From: Durusdinium trenchii
Taxonomy: Eukaryota > Sar > Dinophyceae > Suessiales > Symbiodiniaceae
Direction of reading: 5' to 3'
NCBI GenBank assembly: GCA_963970005.1
Contig: CAXAMN010028916.1
Span: 1,086,722-1,150,721 of the forward strand
DNA: 64,000 bases
The notes under the pieces were generated by a model. The model was not told the DNA's origin. It was given only the letters and a program-made list of their open reading frames with translations, and searched no databases. Made by a program: the position numbers and the translations under genes. Shown here piece by piece: positions 14,401-24,039 of this stretch. Numbering within the stretch: position 1 is the first letter of the stretch; each line of letters opens with the position of its first letter.

Positions 14401-14520
14401 ACACACTATGCAGTCAGGACTTGGACGACCTTCGAAAACAAAATGTTCTTGACGAAAACCAATAAAGTTCCGCTGCAGCCGAAAGGACTGAGGCAAAAGT
14501 GTTGCGGCCCCCTGTGCCCG
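11500..14520. repeat. Dispersed repeat family, copy B
   Basis: Same block order as 1-3190. The right part (14330-14520) carries a segment with gcagccgaaaggact that also occurs near 3155-3175. Minus-strand ORFs at 12449-13057 and 13086-13604 are longer than those in copy A, but the frames are not shared, which argues against a conserved protein. Confidence 0.6.
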
Positions 14521-14720
14521 TTGGGGGCAACATATTTTTTCAACCCTAAAACATGTTTTTTCAACCCTACCCTTTTTTCCAACCCTGCAACATATTTTTT
14601 CAACCCTAGAACATTCCTTTTTGACCCTGTAACATTCTTTTTTAGCCCTTGCACATGCTTTTTCGACCCTGGAACCTTCTATTTTGACTCCGTCACATGG
14701 TCTTACAACCCTCTAACATT
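14520..14720 (+). repeat. 24 bp satellite, plus orientation
   Basis: About eight units of roughly 24 bp, each with a T-rich run followed by caaccct or gaccct and then aacat. On the plus strand it reads as Phe-Asn-Pro or Phe-Asp-Pro repeats inside an ORF at 14101-14772. The minus frame reads Gly-Leu-Lys-Lys-Tyr/Asn-Val repeats. The same family occurs inverted at 41704-41820. Confidence 0.8.
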
Positions 14721-15032
14721 ATCCCACGCAACTTTAAGCTTTACCCGGTTTCAATTGTTGAGCAAGCTGTGAGTCAAGGTCGAATGTAATCAGCAACTAA
14801 CTCTCGAGACTTTCCAATTGATTTAGCTCTTGCGAGCATGGATCTAAGTGTGTTCCGCAACCGGGCCCCACTGAGGTCTAGCGTGTGGTCCCCACGGGGC
14901 GCGTTGAGCATAGACCCTTGAGGGGGACGCGTCAGTGATCACTTGTCTTACGTGACTCCTCCCTGATTAGCTGACTGCTCGAGATTGCTGAGAGCTGACT
15001 GCCGACAACGGCTGCGGATTGGATTTGTTTTT
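14685..15032 (+). repeat. Composite satellite unit A, copy 1
   Basis: About 340 bp closely related to 17586-17905. Shared landmarks include gcgagcatggatctaagtg, ccccacggggcgcgttgagc and ctgactgccg near the right end. In both places it is followed directly by the 42 bp repeat array. Confidence 0.85.
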
Positions 15033-15042
15033 TTCGTTTAGT

Positions 15043-15515
15043 GCAATACTTTGGACCTTGAAGTGCCGATGTCGTGGCAGGTGCAGTACTATGTGGTCTT
15101 TGAAGTGCAAATTTTGTGGCAGGCTCTGTGGCAGGCTCAGTACTTTGTGGACCTTGAAGTGCAGATTTCGTGGCAGGTGCAGTGCTTTTGTCGGCCTTGA
15201 AGCGCTGATTTCGTGGCAGGCGCAGTACTTTGTGGACCCCGATGCGCAGATTTCGTGGTAGGCGCCCTTGTGGAAATTGAAGTGCAAACTTCGTGGCAGG
15301 CGCAGTACTTTGTGGACCTTGAAGTGCTGATTTAGTGGCAAGTGCAGTACTTTGTGGACCTTGAAGTGCGAATTTCGTGGCAGGTGCAGTACTTTGTGGA
15401 CCTTGAAGTGCAGACTTCGTGGCAGGCGCAGTGCTTTTGTCGGCCTTGAAGCACTGATTTCGTGGCAGGCACAGTACTTTGTGGACCCCGAAGCGCAAGT
15501 TTCGTGGTAGGCGCA
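15043..15515 (+). repeat. 42 bp tandem repeat array, block 1
   Basis: About eleven units of 42 bp with cores such as agtactttgtggaccttgaa and gatttcgtggcaggcgc. Because 42 is a multiple of three, the minus strand stays open through the array (14932-15555) and encodes a 14-residue repeat containing ALQGPQSTAPAT. This is a by-product of the period and need not mean a protein is made. Confidence 0.9.
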
Positions 15516-15862
15516 GTACTTTGATGTTTTGGTGGTTTGCTAATGTGTTAGACATGTTACAACCATTGCTAAATGTTTCATAAAGGCTTACAATCCAGTT
15601 ATAACTACTTATAACTACTTATAAGTGTCTTAACATAGTTATAACATATTTATTTGTTAACATCATTGCCTATTTATTTTTAACTGTTACGCTAACATGT
15701 GTAATAAACATAAAAAAATGTGAATTACTAAACACTTAGTTTTTTTATTTGTCCTATTATGACAATTATGCAATGTTGCAAAACAAGTTTTGGATGACCT
15801 TTTATCAAATGTGTAAGCTGCCTTTGCTTTAAAAACATATGTCAGTTGTTTGATGTATACCT

Positions 15863-16774
15863 TTGTGTTGCATTGCCAAGCTCTTTGATGCACAAAAGGT
15901 GAGCAAGTACAGGAAGGATAAGTCCTTCAAGTGTTCAGCTTCAGAAATGTTGACCCTCTACAAACCTCTTCAATCTTTTTTGGAGGTCATGTACATGAGT
16001 AACAGCTGCATGGTCAAGGAGTGTAGATCCTTCATTGCATGGTGCCACCTGCTGGACTATTTACAGAGCATACCTTATTTGGACAACCCTTGCCCCAAGA
16101 CTTTGTTGGGCCTTGTTGAGAGTGCATTGGAACGTCACACAATGGCTGGCTTTGCAAACTACACAAAGCCTAAGCATCATTGGACTCTTCACTTCTTTGG
16201 CTGTTTGAAGCGCTGGGGTCAGCTGCCTTCATGCTGGTCTTGTGAAAGGAAGCACAAAACAGCAAGGAAGTATGGGTCTGTGCATTGTAACCTGGCAACA
16301 TACGACAAAGGTCTTCTGGTGGCCTGCACAATGGAGCATCTTCATAACCTTCAAGATGCAGAGTTGTTTGATGAGACTTGTCATTTGCTGGGGCCTCGAG
16401 ATGTTCCCACATCTTTGCACCAGAAGTTGAAGGCAGAAGGGCTGCATTTTCAAAATGTGCAATCAGCAACAAGCTGCAAGTTGTCATCAGGCTCCACTTG
16501 TACAACTGGTGATGTGGTATTCTTAGCAGATGCTGCAAGCAATGGCTTGAGATGTGGCAAAGCATTGCACTTTCTGTTGGTGCTTGATGTACCACTTGTG
16601 CTTCTGAATGAATTTAAATTTGTTGAGCAGAAGACCAAGACAGCCACTGTCTGGGAAGCTTGTGACCACAAACAGTTGCTGCCACTTCAGGATGTCTTGC
16701 AGCCAGTGGTGCACAGCTTTGGGAAGAATGGCAGGGTGACTTGCCTTAAACCTGCTCCTCTGCTTCACAAGTGA
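15863..16774 (+). CDS. Transposase C-terminal part (truncated)
   Basis: 303 codons, filling most of the 1.7 kb TIR element. Around residues 100-135 there is a block with KPKHHWTLH, then WGQLPSCWSCERKHK. This resembles the last part of a DDE-type transposase, where a His-rich segment leads to a conserved Glu in an ERKHK-like motif. The upstream parts expected of such enzymes (zinc-binding region, first two acidic residues) are missing, and the element is too short to hold them. The protein is therefore probably inactive on its own and would need a full-length relative. The real 5' end could be an exon boundary near 15900 rather than the ATG at 15863. The family assignment is by pattern only. 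Confidence 0.6.
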   Translation: MCCIAKLFDAQKVSKYRKDKSFKCSASEMLTLYKPLQSFLEVMYMSNSCMVKECRSFIAWCHLLDYLQSIPYLDNPCPKTLLGLVESALERHTMAGFANYTKPKHHWTLHFFGCLKRWGQLPSCWSCERKHKTARKYGSVHCNLATYDKGLLVACTMEHLHNLQDAELFDETCHLLGPRDVPTSLHQKLKAEGLHFQNVQSATSCKLSSGSTCTTGDVVFLADAASNGLRCGKALHFLLVLDVPLVLLNEFKFVEQKTKTATVWEACDHKQLLPLQDVLQPVVHSFGKNGRVTCLKPAPLLHK

Positions 16775-16794
16775 AAAAGCTGAAGTCTTGCAGT

Positions 16795-16905
16795 CAACAT
16801 GGCCACTGCAGGCTTTGAGTTTGGCCTCTACAGGCTGATGTTTGGCCTCTATAGGCTGATGTGTTTTCTTGTTTGGCCCCTGTAGGCTCATGTGTTTGCT
16901 TCTTT
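16795..16905 (+). repeat. Short tandem repeat around aggctgatg
   Basis: Three to four diverged units containing tttggcctctataggctgat, about 30 bp each, downstream of the transposase-like ORF and inside the TIR element. Confidence 0.6.
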
Positions 16906-17199
16906 AAGCCCATAAAATGGACTGTATTGGCATATTGTTTTTAAGTTTGCACACACATATGTCTTAAGAAATTGGTGTACATATTGATGTTTGTGAAGTT
17001 GCTTATGTATTTTTTTAAAGCCCAGACCAAAGAAATATGCAAAATGGACATACTTTTTATAAAAAAAACTATGTATGCATTTTTGCTTTCAATGATACAA
17101 ATTTTGGAATTACTAACTAGTTATAACTAGTTAGGAACTACTTAGCTAACTATGTTAATGTCCATAACACATTAGCAAGCCACCAAAACATCAAAGTAC

Positions 17200-17342
17200 C
17201 TTGTGGAAATTGAAGTGCAAACTTCGTGGCAGGCGCAGTACTTTGTGGACCTTGAAGTGCAGATTTCGTGGTAGGTAGGCGCAGTACTTTGTGGACCTTG
17301 AAGTGAAAATGTCGTGGCAGGCGCAGCACTTTGTGAACTTCG
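17200..17342 (+). repeat. 42 bp tandem repeat array, block 1 continued
   Basis: Continuation of the array interrupted by the TIR element. The first unit equals the unit at 15265, and the array then runs into a GATA microsatellite. Confidence 0.85.
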
Positions 17343-17545
17343 AGGCGGAGATAGAGAGAGATAATTTTGCAAGAGAGAGAGGGGTAAAAATAGATAGGTA
17401 GATAGATAGATCGATCGATAGACAGAGCGAGAGAAATAGATAGATGGATAATCACTGCAGATGGACAGGTAGATAGATAAACAGATAGACGGATAGGTAG
17501 AGAGATCTGAAGACTGATTGATAGAACAGTGCGGAAAGAAGCTGT
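17343..17545 (+). repeat. GATA microsatellite and tail, copy 1
   Basis: Imperfect gata/gaga tract ending in gatagaacagtgcggaaaga at about 17520. The same tract and tail occur at 41205-41370, where copy 2 of the composite satellite resumes. Confidence 0.85.
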
Positions 17546-17585
17546 GCTAAAAGCTGGGTGAGGTTGAAGTGGCCCTCAGCATCCA

Positions 17586-17905
17586 CCCCGTCACATGGTC
17601 TCACAACCCGCTAACATTATCCCAAGCAATTTTAAGTTTTGCCTGTTTTCAACTGTTGAGCAAGCGGTCGAATGTAATCGGTAACTGGCTCTCGGGACTT
17701 TACAAACTGATTTAGCTCTTGCGAGCATGGATCTAAGTGCGCTCCGCAACCGGGTCCCACTGAGGTCTAGTGTGTGATCCCCACGGGGCGCGTTGAGCAT
17801 AGACCCGTAACAGGGAAGTGTCAGTGATCACTTGTTTTACGTGACTCCTCCCTGGTTACAGTTGTGAGATTGCTGAGAGCTGACTGCCGCCAACGGCTGC
17901 GGATA
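17586..17905 (+). repeat. Composite satellite unit A, copy 2
   Basis: Counterpart of 14685-15032 with about 10-15 percent differences by eye and a few indels. Confidence 0.85.
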
Positions 17906-17954
17906 TTTGTTTGAGTTTTTTCAAAAATTTTGTTGATTGTTTGTGCTTCGTTGC

Positions 17955-18180
17955 GCCGTACTTTGGACCTTGATGTGCGGATTTCATGGCAGGCGCAGTA
18001 CTTTGTGGACCTCGAAGTGTAGTTTTCGTCGTAGGCGCAGTACTTTGTGGACCTTGAAGTGCTGATTTAGTGGCAAGTGCAGTACTTTGTGGACCTTGAA
18101 GTGCGAATTTCGTGGCAGGTGCAGCACTTTGGGAACTTGGAAGTGGAGATAGAAATGGATAGATAGATTAGATTAGATTA
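17955..18180 (+). repeat. 42 bp array, block 2, ending in gatta tract
   Basis: About four units of the 42 bp repeat, then gatagatagattagattagatta, where the Copia element is inserted. The gatta tract resumes at 41135. Confidence 0.85.
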
Positions 18181-18289
18181 TGCGAAGCAAAAGTGAGAAT
18201 CTTTTCTCAGTTCGAGCCTTATGTGAAGTTGCGGTACACACATGATTTGTGCGTGTCATCCACGAGTGACCGTCCATGAAACTGCAACA
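18181..18289 (-). repeat. Copia 3' LTR
   Basis: 109 bp, reading TGTTGCAG to CTTCGCA on the minus strand (TG...CA ends). It matches 41026-41134 apart from two substitutions. The minus-strand sequence just before it has tgatggggccg, a weak polypurine tract right behind the stop of the last ORF. Confidence 0.9.
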
Positions 18290-18297
18290 CGGCCCCA

Positions 18298-19040
18298 TCA
18301 CTCGTGGGCATGTACACATTTGCTGCACATCTCCAAATGCTCTGCAGCGTGAACATGCGGGCAGGTGTTCCTAAAATGAATCTTCCTGCCTCCTTTACAT
18401 ACTCTATATGTGAGACTCTGTCTCATCAACTGTAGTCCGTGTTCTGAAGCGAGGTGGGCTTCTGCCAAAGCCATGTTCCTTTGATCCCTCACTTCTTGGA
18501 CTGTCTGCTCCAACTCTTCAATGTAGGCGTCGAGCTGGAACAGTCTGACCTTCAAGTCCTCATTCTCCTTCTGGCATCTTGTCCATGCCTCAAGGTCCGC
18601 TTGGCAATTTGCTTGTGTCTCTTTGTTCACTTTCCTGCTCCCATCTCGCATGTAGTTCTCAATCTCCTGAACCACTGTCGCCGTGATGGGAGTCATATAG
18701 TCCCATGCCCAGCGGATCATCCTCTTGAGGACATGCTGCCGTAGCCAGTTCATCAGGCCCAAGGCTCCTAGAAGTGCGCAGCACCAAAAACACAATCCAT
18801 TGGTATCCTTCGTCCTCATTCTTTTCTTCTCCAATTTTGTTGCCGGCAGCTTGATCCATGGTGGCCATCATCATCAGTAGCCCCACACGAAGATCCTTGC
18901 TTTGCATCACTTTCTTCATTCCTTTCTTCATTTGCTCTCGATGCTCAAGTTCTTTGTATTCTTCTTCACCGACTCTTTCTCCACCAAACTGAACCACTTT
19001 CAGCATGTAGAGCAACCCAAGCATGCGCCTCCTTGTCAAA
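18298..19040 (-). CDS. Copia 3' terminal ORF (end of pol and coiled-coil tail)
   Basis: The left remnant of the Copia coding region. It starts at the insertion junction with FLTRRRMLGLLYMLKVV, which directly continues the RNase H end (LNCADLGTKAL) left at 34940 on. A frameshift near 18800 moves into the 18298-18834 frame. That part has a hydrophobic start, a coiled-coil-like segment (residues about 60-130, EENEDL.. and EELEQTVQEV) and a Cys/His-rich end (CPHVHAAEHLEMCSKCVHAHE region). The stop is immediately before the LTR. A Cys/His tail suggests nucleic-acid binding; the function is unknown. Confidence 0.75.
19036..19040. repeat. Target-site duplication, left
   Basis: tcaaa, repeated at 34938-34942. 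On the Copia minus strand it is TTTGA, part of the Ala-Leu-Thr codons of the native frame. Confidence 0.75.
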
Positions 19041-19042
19041 AA

Positions 19043-19087
19043 TCTATTCTCCTGAAACTTGGTGGTTTCGTGGGACTTGGTGTCTTC
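19043..19087 (+). repeat. Left terminal inverted repeat of 15.9 kb element
   Basis: 45 bp from tctattctcctg to cttggtgtcttc, the exact reverse complement of 34892-34936. The inner sequences diverge at once, so the repeat length is well defined. Confidence 0.93.
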
Positions 19088-19640
19088 TAATATCATTCAA
19101 ATCCAGGAGCCTGCTTTGGGCTAGTTTCTGCATGCGCTAAGTTTGGGTTGCATGGCGTGTCAAGTCACTTGAAACTTTCGCTGGCTACTTGCACATTAAA
19201 TACAGTCACTTGAAACTGTCGCTGGTGACTTGCACATTGGCAGGCGCACCACTTGTGCATATTTCGTGGCATGCGGTATTAACTGCTCAGATCTCCTGGC
19301 AGGCGATTTCATTGCTGTTGACCAATCAAACCATGTGCACTGACTTGCAAACGATTTTGGGAGTGTGCAGGGGGAGTGTTGCATCTGAAGTGGTCAGTGA
19401 GCAATGAACCAAAGGGGCATCTGTGTAGATTCCAATTATCCTTTCACCAAATTGGTTCACTCATCTGTAAATGTTTGTTTGTGAACGCGAGTGTGCTTTG
19501 TGTTTTGAGTTTTTGTGGGGACGGCAGAACTGTGGATAGAACCACTTAACATTGATTTCTGCTCTTAGCTTGCAAAACTTAGCTGGCAAAAAGCGATCAT
19601 GATGACATCCTTTTCTCTCGGTGACCACTGTTCGAATCAC
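19088..19640. other. Left subterminal region of 15.9 kb element
   Basis: No coding segment seen. Two direct copies of a ~35 bp motif lie at 19163-19197 and 19204-19238 (gtcacttgaaact then tcgctgg then acttgcacatt). Subterminal direct repeats are common transposase-binding sites in TIR elements; that role here is inference. Confidence 0.6.
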
Positions 19641-19649
19641 TTTTTGTGA

Positions 19650-20781
19650 GGGTCCAGGGCATCTTTTGGAAAACCGGCAGCCAAAGCCGTTTTGAGCGAC
19701 TTGTAACTCACTCCACTCGGCTGACGCAGCCAAATGCGCCACTTCTGCTCCTTCAACTCGCCGTTCTTGCGAGTGTGAACAAACACCTGGAGAGGTGCAA
19801 AACTGGAGAGTAGGTGCAAAACAAGTTCTACCGTTTCTTTGGTATTTATAATAGTGAAACTTGCTGTGAACTGGTAAAATGAGGGAAAAAAACCAACCAT
19901 AATAATGGTAAACACCTCCAGGGAACAAATGCAAAAAATGTGTTTCACGATTGGGTGAATGCGAAACATCATGTAAATAAACAGAATTGTAGTTCGCACG
20001 GATATACTATGTATGTACATATATATATATATTTCTATATATATATATAGAATATATATATATAATAGAATATATATATATAGAGAGAGAGAGAACCATT
20101 GGCGCAATGAAGGCTAATTCAATGTGCGCATGGAAACATTGGAAACTGATTTCCATCAAACCAGAACGATTTCCCAAAGACAGGATCCCGAACACGTGCC
20201 TTCCAGTCACCGGACTTGTCTGTGTAGGTGTAGTCCGCATTTGGGAAAAGAGTTTTTGCTTTCTTCGAAGGAGCAGCAGATGATTCACCAGCAGGTTCGT
20301 CGGCGTCGCAGGTCGCCTCAGGCTCCGCAGCATGCTTGTCCTCAGGCTTAGCAGCATCCGCAGCAGCGCTCGGCGCAGCACTCGCGGCAGGACTCGCGGC
20401 CGGTCGCTTCATTGCAGGTCGCTTTTTCACTGGTTCAGGATCGGATTCATAAAACAACTCCTCGGCATCTGGCGGGACCAAGGACTCAGCAGAATTCTTC
20501 GCAAACTCTGCCCCAGCATCTGCCGCGACCAAGGAATCAGCAGGCGTCATCAGTAGGGCCTCAGGCGTGGCCTCAGGTGAGGCCCCAGGTGGGTTTCCAG
20601 CAGCCGCCTCAAACCTGGAGGCCAAACAAGTAGCCATCGAATCTCTAGCGGCGTTGGAGTCTGCTTCGCATCGGGCTTTGTGTGACGGTGAGTCTTGCAA
20701 GTCTCCATCAAAACTGTCGTTCGCCATCATGTTCTGCAAGATCGATTTCCGCAGTCGCTCATGGCTAACAGACTGAGACAT
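19650..20781 (-). CDS. RPAA-rich low-complexity protein with C-terminal conserved block
   Basis: The first exon (20781 to about 20120) starts at a Met with a clear N-terminus (MSQSVSHERLRK). It continues through an Ala/Pro/Glu-rich region with an acidic LFYESD motif and KKRPAMKRPAASP (around residue 120), ending in GDWKARVRDPVFGKSFWF. An intron with a TA microsatellite (about 20015-20090) probably follows. A second exon at about 19800-19650 reads VHTRKNGELKEQKWRIWLR then SYKSLKTALAAGFP. RPAA-type basic stretches are frequent in dinoflagellate nuclear proteins and resemble AT-hook or histone-like DNA-binding segments. The function is unknown. It is the last gene before the left terminus of the element. 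Confidence 0.6.
20015..20095. repeat. TA/GA microsatellite in intron
   Basis: A run of (ta)n with interruptions, then gagagagaga, located between the two coding segments of the RPAA-rich gene. Confidence 0.9.
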
Positions 20782-21065
20782 GTCCAGGAGTATGCCGAGG
20801 ATTCAAACCGGTTTGATCTAAGCATATCTAAGCTGAACCTCAAATGATTTGGAATGAAAATGGACTTGACAAGTGAACCAACGCATTTTATTGAAGCACT
20901 TAATGAAAATGAACCAATCAAATGAAAATGACCGGGTCTTTCAACTCTGAGACTCTGTGCCAGATTCTATTGAACAGTCGCTGTTAACTTGTTTGTTTCT
21001 TTTTTGGCCAGCATTTTGTCCGCAGTCTGGAGTCTAAGTCGTTGGTTTCGAAGGCATCTGTACGA

Positions 21066-21533
21066 TCAGTTGGCCCCAACTGTGTCCATGCGCAAAATGT
21101 GCTCTATATCTTTAAGACTCAAGAGTGCTTCATGCATCGTCTTGAAGAGCTCTTCGTTGGAGATTGTCCCCTCCCATAGCCACGTCTCCAAAAGACCCAC
21201 AAGGTTTCTGCTTTCAAAAGTAAGCATCTCTTTTGTTGTTTTCTCCAACTGAACCAACTGATGGAGACCATATTCGTCGGGGTTTGGAGCCAAAGAACGA
21301 AGATCGATGCGTGGATCCAACGGACCATTCAATGATGGCATGGCTCGGACTGCAATGCTTCCAGCTGCAAGCTTTGCCAATGCCAAAGTGGAGCCCCATA
21401 CGCCACATGTTCGCACGATCTTGATGCCGAACTCTTTGATCATCTCCATTTGGTTCTCCACCTCCCCGCCATAGTGCGTGAGGCAAGCATCCTGGAAAGC
21501 TGCAAAGGCCATGATCGCAGCATTGGACATCAT
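21066..21533 (-). CDS. Unidentified exon(s), probably 3' part of the large gene
   Basis: An open minus-strand segment of 155 codons with a balanced amino-acid make-up. It includes an Ala/Met-rich start (MSNAAIMAFAAFQDACL), then GLHQLVQLEKTTKEML and LKDIEHILRMD at the end. The sequence just upstream on the minus strand ends in gaagcag, a possible splice acceptor. I recognise no domain. Position and strand suggest it belongs with the segments at 21.9-26.8 kb, but a separate gene is possible. Confidence 0.5.
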   Translation of the reverse strand: MMSNAAIMAFAAFQDACLTHYGGEVENQMEMIKEFGIKIVRTCGVWGSTLALAKLAAGSIAVRAMPSLNGPLDPRIDLRSLAPNPDEYGLHQLVQLEKTTKEMLTFESRNLVGLLETWLWEGTISNEELFKTMHEALLSLKDIEHILRMDTVGAN

Positions 21534-21946
21534 TCTGCTTCACTCACACAAAATAGCACTGTGGTTGCGCGCAGTGCTTTGAAACCAAATGCTTTGTGGT
21601 TCACAAACAAACTCAGGCAAGAGCTGTTGAGACTCTGAGGCCAACATTGAAAGCACTCTGTTATTATGCATCCAGGTGAGGCCACAAAGACTGAGGGCCT
21701 ACATACTCGTTGGAATTGCTCTACTCTATTTGCTGGTGATGTGTGAAAACTGAAACGCATCTATCAATCTTCTTACTTTAGCTACACAAAATCGGAGTAG
21801 TCTAGTTTCAGGACATGGATCATGGATCGAACCAATGTTTTGACCCACACCCCATGCGCTGTCTCGAGATAAAATTACTGTGACACGTGAAAAGGCTTGC
21901 GCTCACACGTAGTTAATGCATTGCCACCAAAGATGACGAGCAAGAT

Positions 21947-22168
21947 TCAAGAAAAGCGATCACTCAGGCCATTTGTGACATCTGGTAGATCAACAGGAGG
22001 AGAGTCATCTGAGTTCCACATGGGATCCAAGTCAAGATCAATGTGTTTGGTCATTCGGTGCAATTGAATGTGCACCTTCTGCTCGATCCTGTAGTGCTGT
22101 TCGGCAACCTTTCGCTTACGCATAGCCCGGTGCTTCTCCAGCCAAGACATTGTTTTCTTGGTCGCCAT
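21947..22168 (-). CDS. Small basic exon
   Basis: 73 codons, Lys/Arg/His-rich at the start (KKTMSWLEKHRAMRKRK), then DLDLDPMWNSDDSPP. It may be an exon of the large gene, or the start of a short protein because it begins with Met. No domain recognised. Confidence 0.4.
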   Translation of the reverse strand: MATKKTMSWLEKHRAMRKRKVAEQHYRIEQKVHIQLHRMTKHIDLDLDPMWNSDDSPPVDLPDVTNGLSDRFS

Positions 22169-22650
22169 GAGCTGAACAAATCTAAAACTATAGGTACTAC
22201 TACAGGTTTGACATGAACTCGTTTGGTCTCAAGCCAAAACAATTCCCAAGCAATGAACTTGAGAGAGTGAAACCATCGAGCGAACAATGATCATTTGAAA
22301 TCTGTACACAGCAAAGCGAAGCCCTGCATGGCTTTTTAGGAAGCTGCATCTGCCGGTCTGCGAACGGCCAAGGCCACATTGAAGCAAACAATCTTCTAGA
22401 TTCTGGACAGGAAAGGAAATCCACATACCGTGAACTGAACTTCAGACTTGGATGTTGGGCCCCAGCCGACGCTATTGAGAACATCCCCACATAGCTTCGA
22501 GCTTACATCAACGGAACACTTTGCAGAATACTGTGTCTAGGAGTCTAGGATTACAACAATTTCGACAATACTGTAACTGTAACATACTGCAACTATTGTG
22601 CGGTAACATCATACAACTAGTTGAAGTTGAGCCAGGTTGGGGATCGGACA

Positions 22651-23140
22651 CTACGCGATCTGCACGGGTTGGTGAGGCTTTAGGGACAAAGCTTTCAACG
22701 CCATGCAATATGGTTTCTGAATCTTGATCGTGCTTGTCACACGCTCAAATCTAAAACGGAACACTTTCCCAATCACACTGCTATTCTCGACAGCCGTCAT
22801 GCCACCTCCGACCCCAAAGAACGACTTCGCTGACGCCTTCTCGGATGTTGATGGCACACTCTTGTACTTGTGCGGCTGCTTCAAGACCAGCTTGAAAGCA
22901 TCTGTAGAAGGCCCAGGTGCCCCGCCTGCTGTTCTTGCGCAATCTGTGTACGAGATTTTGTATTCGGTGATTTTCTTTACTCTTTCCAAGAGGGTCAGGA
23001 GCCTGTAAACACTCATGACCTCCTGGTGACTCTGCTCCGGGTTGATGCTTGAGTGGTCCACCTGCACGAGAGTCTTGTCCCCCAAAGGCCAACTGAATTT
23101 CAGGCCTTCCCCATCTTCCTCTTGCGGAACATACCTGGGC
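22651..23140 (-). CDS. Large unknown gene, exon with GDKTLVQVDH motif
   Basis: The minus strand reads PLPRYVPQEEDGEGLKFSWP, GDKTLVQVDHSSINPEQSHQ, then a helical stretch VYRLLTLLERVKKITEYKI and FGVGGGMTAVENSSVIGKVF. The tract upstream (23160-23215) is a TA microsatellite, probably intron. No enzyme motif is visible. By strand and spacing it continues the 26.8-23.4 kb segments. Confidence 0.5.
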
Positions 23141-23368
23141 AGGGGAGTCTGTTTGAAACACTTACCCTGCTTTAATATATCTATATATATATATATTTAT
23201 GTATATATATATGTTACCTATCAATCCATATCACAAATTTAACTATTTACTGTGCACATATTCAATTTACAATGGTTGCGCTTAAAGGTATACTGAGATC
23301 TTGAAACAAAGTCCAAGTGTCCTGGCCAATGTCAGATCCTAGTCCTAGTCGCGACTTGCGTCTGAATC

Positions 23369-23881
23369 TTAGGCGAGCTGCTTCCCAGTGCCAAATCCAC
23401 CCAAAATGGCATTGCGTGGAATGGCCTTCGCCTTTTCTGCGTACAAAAAGATCTTCTTGGAGTTGGTTCGTATGAGCTCCACACCGGCAATCTCGGATAC
23501 AACCTTGACAGCAACGGGGTCAGCCGCCTGCAACTTCTCAAGGGACTCGAAGGTGACCAAAGGCTGCTCTTCCTCAGCAGCTTCAGGCGCAGGATCACCT
23601 GCATCATCCTCAGCTTCAGCCGCAGCAGCAGTTACCGCTGCAGGTGTGGAGACGGAGGCAGCACTTGAAGACTGCTGAATGATTGTAGTCAGCATGCTCT
23701 CATACTTGGCCGCGTGTTCTTCGCGAAGGCTGTTGAACTCTTCAGCATACTTCTCGCCCTTGGACTGCCACTGGCGACATTGGTCAGGATGGATCACCAA
23801 TTTTGTTCCTTCCCTCACCAACACCTCCAAATTCATAGCATCCACCGATTTCACAGACTCTCCCCCTGGGATTTCCTTCAT
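23369..23881 (-). CDS. Large unknown gene, Ala/Glu-rich exon
   Basis: 170 codons: LVREGTKLVIHPDQCRQWQS, a helical EYAEEFNSLREEHAAKYESM-like stretch, an Ala/Ser/Glu low-complexity middle, then VVSEIAGVELIRTNSKKIF and ending NAILGGFGTGKQ. I recall similar GGFGTG-ending blocks from multi-copy dinoflagellate proteins of unknown function; that recollection is not verified. The GTGK is not preceded by a P-loop pattern, so I do not call an ATPase. Confidence 0.5.
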   Translation of the reverse strand: MKEIPGGESVKSVDAMNLEVLVREGTKLVIHPDQCRQWQSKGEKYAEEFNSLREEHAAKYESMLTTIIQQSSSAASVSTPAAVTAAAAEAEDDAGDPAPEAAEEEQPLVTFESLEKLQAADPVAVKVVSEIAGVELIRTNSKKIFLYAEKAKAIPRNAILGGFGTGKQLA

Positions 23882-24039
23882 TTCCTGTTCTCAGCTGCAA
23901 TGAATTCACTCTCTTTTGAACAAAAGTTGAATAGTTGTATTTGTAAAATATTCATATGCTGAACGCAAACCGTGAAGAACAACTGCACACAACTTGGAAC
24001 ATGCCTCTCAGTTGCAAGGCGTGAAATTACAACAAAAAT

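Larger units (their letters stand above)
15516..17199 (+). mobile_element. 1.7 kb TIR DNA transposon, deletion derivative
   Basis: The ends form a 35 bp terminal inverted repeat: 15516-15550 and the reverse complement of 17165-17199 both run from gtactttgatgttttggtgg to taatgtgtta with a single mismatch. Just inside lie palindrome-rich tracts built on ttataacta (15598-15625 and 17110-17145). The insertion splits the 42 bp array: the sequence to the right (17200 on) continues as at 15265 on. I cannot define a target duplication cleanly because the target is itself repetitive. It encodes one transposase-like ORF. Confidence 0.8.

Noticed and set aside
14101-14772. 223-codon plus-strand ORF with Phe-Asn-Pro repeats
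   Set aside because: The repeats are the 24 bp satellite in translation, and the upstream part lies in the dispersed repeat family.
14932-15555. 207-codon minus-strand ORF of 14-residue repeats
   Set aside because: It is the translation of the 42 bp satellite; the open frame follows from a period divisible by three.
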